From Acidimicrobiia bacterium (lineage in GTDB: Bacteria > Actinomycetota > Acidimicrobiia > Spongiisociales > UBA5794): a DNA stretch of 12,587 nucleotides. Made by a program: the position numbers and the translations under genes. Each line of letters starts with the position of its first letter. Position 1 is the stretch's first letter. Location of the stretch: the NCBI GenBank assembly GCA_030598905.1, contig JAUVPA010000019.1, forward strand, positions 1-12,587. The letters are read 5' to 3'. Positions 7,522-12,587 of this stretch are shown here, one piece after another. The notes under the pieces were generated by a model. The model did not search any database. It had not been told where the DNA came from and saw only the letters and a program-made list of their open reading frames with translations.

Positions 7522-8672
7522 TGCGCCAAGGCCTTCCGGAGTTGGTCGGCTGCATCGTGGCACTCTTCGACCGTGGGAACGAGCGCGAGGCGTATGTGAC
7601 CCTCTCCGCCTGGGCCGAAGAATCGCCCGGGAGAGACAACGATGCCTTCGCCCAGGAGCCGGTCGCTGACGTCGAGATCGTCCTCGACGGCAACCCACAA
7701 GTACAGACCGGCCCTCGACTCGACAACGCTCAGCCCGATCCCTTCGAGCGCGGTGCGCAAGATCGACCGCTTCTCTGCAAACAGCTCGCGGCGCTCGGCG
7801 GCATGTCCGTCGTCACCCCAAGCCGCGACCGCTGCATGCTGAACGAACTCCGGCGATGCGGTACCGGTCGTCGTCCGAAGCGACCTCAGCGCGGATATCG
7901 CCTCTCTGTCACCAACGATGGCCCCCGATCGGTATCCGGTCATACCCGACCGTTTCGACAGGCTGAGGTAGACGAGTACCCCTTCGGAGTCTCCGCCCGT
8001 CACATCCAGCACCGACGCCGGGCCATCGGGAAAGGCTGCTTCCTCGTAGACGTCCGCGTAACACTCGTCGGCACAGAGCAAGGTGTCGCTGGCTCGCGCG
8101 GCGTCGACGAGCGAGGAGAGTTCGCCGACTGCCGTCACGGAGCCAGACGGATTGTGCGGCGAGCAGATCCAGAGCATCCGGGCCGCGGACCACACGTGGT
8201 CCGGTACACAAACGGCGCGGAGCACGAAGTCATCGTCGAGCACGATCGGCACCACATCGGCGCCCGCAAACAGGGCACCCCTTGCGTAAACCGGGTAGCC
8301 CGGAGACGGGAATGCAACGGCGTCGTTCGCATCGCGATCGATGAAGGCGAGGGGAGTCGAGAAGATCGCCTCCTTGGAACCACTGGTTGGGACAATCTGT
8401 GTCTGCGGATCGACGCCGACGCGGAAGCGGCGCTTCACATAGTCGGCAATGGCATGTCTGAGTTCGGCCGTTCCTGCCGAGGACGGATATTGGGACACCG
8501 CCGGGACGGCGGATCGCAGTGCATCGGTGATGAATCCCGGAGTCGGCTCGCGCGGGTCGCCGATCGAGAAGTCGATCACCGGCAATCCGGCATCGCGGCG
8601 CTTCCGGGCCCGATCCTGGATTGTGGCGATCGGATAGGCGCCCAGATCGGCGAGAACCGGGTTGATGCGCAT
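7518..8672 (-). CDS. dapC: N-succinyldiaminopimelate aminotransferase
   Basis: This PLP enzyme converts N-succinyl-2-amino-6-ketopimelate and glutamate to N-succinyl-LL-diaminopimelate, the step between DapD and DapE. The 384-residue protein is a fold-type I class I/II aminotransferase. The Schiff-base lysine is Lys240 in SLSKRSG, with Asn174 (SPHNPSG), Asp202 and Tyr205 (ADECY) contacting the cofactor and Arg248 (GYRSG) its phosphate; the C-terminal substrate-carboxylate arginine is in HIRLALVP. Motifs and length resemble the DapC type I associate with gammaproteobacteria rather than the shorter actinobacterial type. It is the first gene of the operon: ATG at 8672 directly follows a TACGCT box and has no Shine-Dalgarno. 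Substrate assignment rests on gene context as well as sequence, since related aminotransferases are hard to separate. Confidence 0.92.
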   Translation of the reverse strand: MRINPVLADLGAYPIATIQDRARKRRDAGLPVIDFSIGDPREPTPGFITDALRSAVPAVSQYPSSAGTAELRHAIADYVKRRFRVGVDPQTQIVPTSGSKEAIFSTPLAFIDRDANDAVAFPSPGYPVYARGALFAGADVVPIVLDDDFVLRAVCVPDHVWSAARMLWICSPHNPSGSVTAVGELSSLVDAARASDTLLCADECYADVYEEAAFPDGPASVLDVTGGDSEGVLVYLSLSKRSGMTGYRSGAIVGDREAISALRSLRTTTGTASPEFVQHAAVAAWGDDGHAAERRELFAEKRSILRTALEGIGLSVVESRAGLYLWVAVEDDLDVSDRLLGEGIVVSPGRFFGPGGEGHIRLALVPTVEECHDAADQLRKALAQ

Positions 8673-8678
8673 CGCGTC

Positions 8679-8684
8679 AGCGTA
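8679..8684 (-). promoter_or_regulatory. putative -10 box of a leaderless promoter for the dapC operon
   Basis: On the minus strand this is TACGCT (TANNNT pattern), with its last T exactly at -7 to the A of the dapC ATG, so transcription would start on that A. This would be the main promoter of the nine-gene operon. There is no Shine-Dalgarno before dapC and no room for a leader-type regulator such as a lysine riboswitch in the 54-base divergent spacer. No good -35 box is visible. Identified by eye only. Confidence 0.5.
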
Positions 8685-8712
8685 CGGTTCGGCGTGGTGT
8701 TGGGTAGTGGCT

Positions 8713-8718
8713 TACCCT
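8713..8718 (+). promoter_or_regulatory. putative -10 box for the 8727-9134 gene
   Basis: The plus strand reads TACCCT, a TANNNT match whose last T lies 9 bases before the ATG at 8727, leaving a leader of at most about two bases. It faces away from the dapC -10 box in the same 54-base spacer, 28 bases apart. No Shine-Dalgarno and no clear -35 element are seen. Confidence 0.4.
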
Positions 8719-8726
8719 CGCTCGCC

Positions 8727-9134
8727 ATGGCCACCGGTGCAACCCGCTATCGCGTCACCCTGCTCGTTTTGGGGCTGGTGTTCGTCGTGATCGTCGGTGC
8801 CACGATGCTGGCGCTGCCTTCCGGCGGCGACGGGACACTCCCCCACCCGGTGCAGGAGATCTCCCCCGAGGATGGCGACCTCGTTCTCCGCCAAACTGAC
8901 TTGATAATGCGTCTCGAACCCGGATACCGCGCCCAGCTCGTGATCGATGGGGTTGCCGTGCCTCTCGACCAGGTCATCTTCACGCCGGAGACCGGTCTCC
9001 ATGTCTTCGCGCCCGGTCCGGGGAAGGTGATCGAGGAATGGCTACCCGGCTTCCACATCGTCGATGCCGCGTGGGACACGCTCTCCGGTGTCCCCGACAC
9101 CGGGTCGATGCGCTGGTCTTTCCGTGTCGCCTGA
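8727..9134 (+). CDS. membrane-anchored extracellular protein of unknown function
   Basis: A 135-residue protein. A short N-terminus with Arg7 and Arg9 precedes a strong hydrophobic segment at about residues 10-31, which is either a signal anchor or a signal peptide. The remaining roughly 100 residues are polar and predicted outside; alternating hydrophobic strands, the turn motif ISPEDGDLV near the start of the domain, IDGVAVP in the middle and MRWSFRVA at the end suggest a compact beta-sandwich of Ig-like or CopC-like style. No cysteines are present, so no lipobox and no disulfides. I do not recognise a named family. The ATG at 8727 is chosen because the hydrophobic segment follows directly; the frame is open far upstream but there it is antisense to dapC. 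It is divergent from the dapC operon. Confidence 0.85.
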   Translation: MATGATRYRVTLLVLGLVFVVIVGATMLALPSGGDGTLPHPVQEISPEDGDLVLRQTDLIMRLEPGYRAQLVIDGVAVPLDQVIFTPETGLHVFAPGPGKVIEEWLPGFHIVDAAWDTLSGVPDTGSMRWSFRVA

Positions 9135-9137
9135 CCG

Positions 9138-9184
9138 TTCTTGCGTAACTCCACGGCGATATACGCCGGCGATTTACGCAAGAA
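9138..9184. repeat. nested inverted repeat in the 60-base spacer between two plus-strand genes
   Basis: The 11-base arm TTCTTGCGTAA at 9138-9148 is matched by its exact reverse complement TTACGCAAGAA at 9174-9184. The 25-base centre contains a second small inverted repeat, GGCG at 9155-9158 and CGCC at 9164-9167 around ATATA, so the whole could fold as a stem with an inner hairpin. It begins 4 bases after the stop of the upstream gene and ends 10 bases before the ATG at 9195. There is no T-run after the right arm, so it does not look like an ordinary intrinsic terminator on the plus strand. A two-site operator, an RNA structure or a recognition site are all possible. Confidence 0.7.
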
Positions 9185-9194
9185 TCCCGACCGC

Positions 9195-9650
9195 ATGAAC
9201 GACTATCGATACGACCCCGACACGTGGAGCCCAATCCTCGCCGGGCTGGTTGCCGGTGCCGTCGGCGCCGTCGCCGCCTCGCTCATCTCGCTGCCTCTCA
9301 CCAGCCCGGATGAGAACGTCGCCAATACGGCGTCGATCACCTTTCTCGCACTGGTCATCGGCGCCGTCTCGGGCCTGTTGTGGCGTCGCCTCCGCGCTTC
9401 GCGCAACGCTCTGCGGACCTATCGCATCGGTGTGACGCTGGCACTGTTCGGCGCGTTGACGGCGCTGGCAATCACGAATCTCTTCGTCGGCGACAACGTC
9501 TACACCTACACGGTACCGGTCGCCTTCGTCGTCTTCCTCAGCGTCGGTCTGCTGACGCCAGCCTTCGACACACTCGCCATTCCGCGATGGATCGGATGGG
9601 CGGGTGTGGCCGCAGCGGTGATCGTCGGAATCTCAGGTTTGTTCGCTTGA
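9195..9650 (+). CDS. multi-pass integral membrane protein of unknown function
   Basis: A 151-residue protein with five predicted membrane segments at about residues 13-35, 45-66, 77-98, 105-123 and 131-150. The N-terminal 12 residues are polar and aromatic (NDYRYDPDTW). A basic loop, RRLRASRNALRTYR, between segments 2 and 3 (about residues 64-77) marks a cytosolic face. Many segments are Gly/Ala-rich. I see no catalytic or transport motif and do not recognise the family. The ATG at 9195 is preferred over in-frame starts further upstream, which would fall in the inverted repeat and add a polar extension. There is no Shine-Dalgarno. Its last 18 bases overlap the end of ligA on the opposite strand. 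It may be cotranscribed with the 8727-9134 gene, 60 bases upstream. Confidence 0.85.
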   Translation: MNDYRYDPDTWSPILAGLVAGAVGAVAASLISLPLTSPDENVANTASITFLALVIGAVSGLLWRRLRASRNALRTYRIGVTLALFGALTALAITNLFVGDNVYTYTVPVAFVVFLSVGLLTPAFDTLAIPRWIGWAGVAAAVIVGISGLFA

Positions 9651-11654
9651 CGGTCCGCGCTCGAGGTGGCGCCTGAAACCGGCTTCGTCGAGGACGTCCA
9701 CACCAAGCGACTCGGCCTTCGCCAGCTTGGAGCCAGGCGATACACCGGCAACGAGAGCCGTGGTTTTGGCGGACACGGAACCGGCAACCCTTCCGCCGCG
9801 GTCCTCGACGGCAGCTTTCGCCTCGTCGCGACTGAAAGCGTCGAGGGTTCCTGTTATGACAATCGAGACTCCGGCGAGGATCTCGTTCCCCGGATCGCCT
9901 CGTGTCTCATCTTCGAGACGGACGCCCGCTTCTCGGAACTTGGAGATCAGCTCAACGTTCTCCGATGCCACAAACCACGCCGCCACAGAACCGGCGATCT
10001 CCGGGCCGATCCCACCCATCTCGCTGATCTGGTCTTCCGTGGCCCGGGCAAGAGCATCGATGCTGCCGAACCGACGGGCGAGAACACGTGCGACGCTCCC
10101 TCCGACATGGTCGATGCCGAGACCGACGAGCAGGTTGGCGACCGGCCGGTTTTTTGCTGCCTCGATCGCGCCGAGAAGGTTGGCTACCGACGTCTCGCCC
10201 CACCCGTCGCGCCCATCCAAGTCATCCGACCTCAGAGTGAAGATGTCGGCCGGGTCGGCGATCAGGCCCTCAGTCAGCAACAGGTCGACGGTTTTGTAGC
10301 CGAGCCCCTCGATGTCCATCGCCCCCCGAGCGGCGAAGTGAGCCAGGTGCTCGCGAAGCCGGCCTTGGCAACTGTATCCACCAGTGCAACGCGCCTTGGC
10401 CTCTCCTTCGGGGAGCACGATGGGGTTATTGCAGAAGGGACACCGTTTCGGCATGTTCCAACGGCGAAGGCCCTTCCTGCGAAGCGACAGCACCGGCCCG
10501 ACGACCTCGGGGATCACGTCACCGGCCCGGCGCACGATGACTGTGTCACCCGGCCTGACATCCTTTCTGTGGACTTCCCCTTCGTTATGGAGGGTTGCCG
10601 TCGTGACGGTGACTCCACCGACGAAGATCGGTTCAAGGACGGCGTACGGCGTCACTGCCCCCGTTCTGCCGACATTGATCTCGATGGTCTGCAGCTTTGT
10701 CGTCTTCTCTTCCGGCGCCATTTTGTACGCAATGGCCCATCGAGGCGCCTTGGCCGTGGAACCAACGGCCTGTTGTTCCGCAAGCGAATCCACTTTGACC
10801 ACAACGCCATCTGTCTCGTAGTCGCGGGAGTGTCTGGCCCTCTCCGCGTCACGCACGTACGCCTCGACGGCATCAATCGAGTCAACGACCTCGTTGGCGG
10901 GGTTGATGCGAAGACCGAGTTCGGCGAGCCACGCCATCTGTTCACTGTGTGTGTCCAGCTCCGGACCCCCCTCGAGGAACCCGATCTGGTAGACCCAGAT
11001 CGCCAGCCGACGCGATGCTGTGACGGCCGGATTTTTCTGGCGCACGGAGCCCGCAGCGGTGTTGCGTGGGTTCACATACGGCTTCTCACCACGATCGGCC
11101 TGGATGCGGTTGAGGGCGTCGAAGGCAGAAACGGGCATGTAGATCTCACCGCGTACCTCCATCGCCGTCGGGACGTCGCCGCGCAAGACGAGCGGCACCT
11201 GATCGATAGCCCGGGCATTCGCAGTGACATCCTCGCCTGTGGTGCCGTCGCCTCGAGTAGAGGCGCGAGCAAGCCGACCTCGCTCATAGGTGAGAGAGAC
11301 CGCAAGCCCATCGACCTTCAACTCACAAGAAAAGGCGCGAGGCGCTCCAGCGAGCGAGCGCGTCAGGCGCCCTTCCCACGCCTCGAGGCCGTCTAGATTC
11401 TCGACGTTGTCGAGGCTGAACATCGGAACCCGATGGGTGGCCGGAGCAAAGAGGCCCGAGACGGGACCGCCGACTCTCTGCGTCGGCGAATCGGGAACGA
11501 TCAGCTCGGGATGTTTGTCCTCGAGGGCGGCCAACTCGCGAACGAGCGAGTCGTACTCGGCATCGGCAACCTCGGGATCGTCGAGGACGTGATAGCGGTA
11601 GTTGTGATGATGGACGAGATCACGCAGCTCGGCTGCGCGCGCCGCATCATCCAC
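9633..11654 (-). CDS. ligA: NAD-dependent DNA ligase
   Basis: LigA seals nicks in DNA during replication and repair using NAD as AMP donor. The 673-residue protein has the full bacterial architecture: the Ia domain that binds NMN (residues 1 to about 65, with HHHNYRYHVLD and ADAEYD), the nucleotidyltransferase domain with adenylated Lys113 in ELKVDG, an OB-fold, a four-cysteine zinc finger (CPFC, then ARCTGGYSCQ, about residues 400-430), helix-hairpin-helix repeats, and a C-terminal BRCT domain from about residue 590 (ILAGVSIVITGTLDAFSRDE). Length matches the usual 660-690 residues. The start is GTG at 11654, overlapping the end of mnmA by 8 bases, so the two genes form one transcription unit. 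Frame openness upstream to 12020 is a shadow of mnmA. The 3' end overlaps the convergent membrane-protein gene by 18 bases. Confidence 0.97.
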   Translation of the reverse strand: MDDAARAAELRDLVHHHNYRYHVLDDPEVADAEYDSLVRELAALEDKHPELIVPDSPTQRVGGPVSGLFAPATHRVPMFSLDNVENLDGLEAWEGRLTRSLAGAPRAFSCELKVDGLAVSLTYERGRLARASTRGDGTTGEDVTANARAIDQVPLVLRGDVPTAMEVRGEIYMPVSAFDALNRIQADRGEKPYVNPRNTAAGSVRQKNPAVTASRRLAIWVYQIGFLEGGPELDTHSEQMAWLAELGLRINPANEVVDSIDAVEAYVRDAERARHSRDYETDGVVVKVDSLAEQQAVGSTAKAPRWAIAYKMAPEEKTTKLQTIEINVGRTGAVTPYAVLEPIFVGGVTVTTATLHNEGEVHRKDVRPGDTVIVRRAGDVIPEVVGPVLSLRRKGLRRWNMPKRCPFCNNPIVLPEGEAKARCTGGYSCQGRLREHLAHFAARGAMDIEGLGYKTVDLLLTEGLIADPADIFTLRSDDLDGRDGWGETSVANLLGAIEAAKNRPVANLLVGLGIDHVGGSVARVLARRFGSIDALARATEDQISEMGGIGPEIAGSVAAWFVASENVELISKFREAGVRLEDETRGDPGNEILAGVSIVITGTLDAFSRDEAKAAVEDRGGRVAGSVSAKTTALVAGVSPGSKLAKAESLGVDVLDEAGFRRHLERGPSSEQT

Positions 11655-12587
11655 CGCCGACGCCGGCCGTTGTTGCCCTCGTGACAGAAGCGGTAATCGT
11701 TCCACCGCCCACCACCTCGTCCCCGTGGTAGAACACGGCTGCTTGGCCCGGCGCGACCCCGTCCTGCGGATCGACGAATAGGACGGTCCATTCCGACGTT
11801 TCCGACACGTCTCCACCATGAGGTACCAGACGAGCCGGCACCGGTTGTGCCCGGTAGCGAACCTTGACATCGATCTCACGCTCACCGGGAGCCTGGCCCG
11901 ACACAAAAGTGATGTTGCCGACGTCACACCCGCCAACTGCTTGCTCGTCTTTCGTTCCGATGACCACCCGACGGTTCGCCGGTTCGAGACGCACCACGTA
12001 CCGCGGCTCACCGAGCGCAACTCCGATTCCCTTGCGCTGGCCGATCGTGAATCCTGCTGTGCCTTGGTGCCGGCCGATCACCCGACCGGCGGTGTCGACG
12101 ATCTCGCCTGGTGCCGTTGCCTCAGGGTGTCGCCGGCGGAGGAACTCGCGGTAGTCCCCGTTGCCGACAAAACACAGGTCCTGGGAGTCCGGCTTGTCGG
12201 CCGTCCGCAGACCCAGCGAAGCCGCTCGGCGACGGACCTCGGCCTTGGTCATCTCGCCCACGGGCAGCTGTATGCGTGACAGTTGCTCCTGGTTCAGCAT
12301 GTGGAGCACGTAGGACTGGTCCTTCGTGTCGTCCACGGCCATGAGCAGATGCCACCCGTGCTCGTCATGTTTCACACGGGCGTGGTGGCCCGTCACGAGT
12401 ACATCACAGCCCAGCAGCTCAGTACGTTGGAGCAGGGCTGCGAAGCGGACCTTCCGGTTGCACTCGACACAGGGATTGGGAGTTCGGCCGGCTAGGTAGT
12501 CCATCCCGAAGGGGTCGACGACGGCGGCAGTGAACTCCTCGACGTAGTCGAGCACGTAGTACGGAATGTCGAGTTGCGCGGCCACCC
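11647..12587 (-). CDS. mnmA: tRNA-specific 2-thiouridylase, partial (N-terminal part beyond window)
   Basis: MnmA activates the wobble uridine U34 of Lys, Glu and Gln tRNAs with ATP and replaces its oxygen with sulfur. The visible 313 residues lack the first part, which should contain the ATP-binding PP-loop. Both catalytic cysteines are seen: one in the CNRKVRF motif after GRTPNP (equivalent to Cys102 of E. coli), and the second in DSQDLCFVGNGDY (equivalent to Cys199). The region VTGHHARV and the C-terminal beta-barrel with DGVAPGQAAVFYHGDEVVGGG are typical of the family. It is immediately upstream of ligA and overlaps its start by 8 bases. The true start lies outside the window; the first full codon here is at 12585. 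Confidence 0.97.
   Translation of the reverse strand, partial: VAAQLDIPYYVLDYVEEFTAAVVDPFGMDYLAGRTPNPCVECNRKVRFAALLQRTELLGCDVLVTGHHARVKHDEHGWHLLMAVDDTKDQSYVLHMLNQEQLSRIQLPVGEMTKAEVRRRAASLGLRTADKPDSQDLCFVGNGDYREFLRRRHPEATAPGEIVDTAGRVIGRHQGTAGFTIGQRKGIGVALGEPRYVVRLEPANRRVVIGTKDEQAVGGCDVGNITFVSGQAPGEREIDVKVRYRAQPVPARLVPHGGDVSETSEWTVLFVDPQDGVAPGQAAVFYHGDEVVGGGTITASVTRATTAGVGGG

Noticed and set aside
6716..7726. Upstream extension of the dapE frame
   Set aside because: It overlaps dapD entirely and is Arg-rich; DapE homology begins at the GTG at 6715, which makes the same GTGA junction as its neighbours.
7431..8726. Upstream extension of the plus-strand frame that ends at 9134
   Set aside because: This part is antisense to dapC and dapD and reads as Arg/Gly/Asp-rich sequence. 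The real protein begins at the ATG at 8727, directly before its hydrophobic segment.
8673..8726. Lysine riboswitch or attenuator upstream of the dapC operon
   Set aside because: The spacer is only 54 bases, shared with a divergent gene, and the dapC start looks leaderless, so there is no space for a structured leader.
9138..9184. Reading the inverted repeat as a Rho-independent terminator
   Set aside because: The loop is 25 bases, the outer stem is not G+C-rich and no run of T follows the right arm on either strand, so I list it only as a repeat.
9666..11396. Long plus-strand open frame of 576 codons antisense to ligA
   Set aside because: It lies wholly opposite the unmistakable ligA gene, has low-complexity Arg/Asp/His-rich content and no recognisable domain. 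Long antisense frames are expected in G+C-rich genes.
1..12587. CRISPR arrays, tRNA or rRNA genes, insertion sequences, prophage or defence genes
   Set aside because: No regularly spaced repeats, cloverleaf-like sequence, transposase or integrase motif or known defence domain could be found by reading both strands; the window is packed with housekeeping genes.

Overview
This is a G+C-rich, gene-dense chromosomal stretch, most likely from an actinobacterium outside the well-studied Mycobacterium/Streptomyces groups (an Acidimicrobiia-like lineage is my best guess, by inference only). The order mnmA, ligA, gatC, gatA, gatB, serA, all on the minus strand, matches the relative order I recall for Mycobacterium tuberculosis. 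GTG starts predominate (9 of the 14 starts that are visible), and the first genes of transcripts sit right behind TANNNT -10-like boxes with no Shine-Dalgarno, which fits the leaderless transcripts common in Actinobacteria. There is no mobile element, CRISPR array, rRNA or tRNA, and no gap over 300 bases.

Layout. 1-1019 (-): serA, 3-phosphoglycerate dehydrogenase, cut at its C-terminal side by the window edge. 1064-1438 (+): a DUF983-type zinc-ribbon membrane protein, divergent from serA. 1460-8672 (-): one tightly packed presumptive operon of nine genes, transcribed dapC - dapD - dapE - small membrane protein - gatC - gatA - gatB - 49-codon ORF - HAD phosphatase. Six of its eight junctions are the 4-base GTGA stop/start overlap, one is an 11-base overlap and one a 3-base gap. 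8727-9134 (+) and 9195-9650 (+): a membrane-anchored extracellular protein and a multi-pass membrane protein, both unrecognised. 9633-11654 (-): ligA, whose 3' end overlaps the 3' end of the preceding plus-strand gene. 11647-12587 (-): mnmA, cut at its N-terminal side by the window edge and overlapping ligA by 8 bases.

How the genes work together. DapD, DapC and DapE are the three consecutive enzymes of the succinylase branch of meso-diaminopimelate/lysine synthesis, here in one block. GatC, GatA and GatB form the tRNA-dependent amidotransferase that makes Gln-tRNA(Gln) and/or Asn-tRNA(Asn). LigA (DNA ligation) and MnmA (tRNA 2-thiouridylation) are core housekeeping enzymes; SerA opens serine synthesis.

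I do not see a previously undescribed defence or mobile system. The points most worth checking are: the dapCDE block set inside a conserved actinobacterial backbone, with DapC and DapD looking like proteobacterial types and DapE like the actinobacterial type; the unbroken chain of translational overlaps, which includes a small ORF easily missed; a nested inverted repeat at 9138-9184; and a small membrane protein embedded between dapE and gatC.
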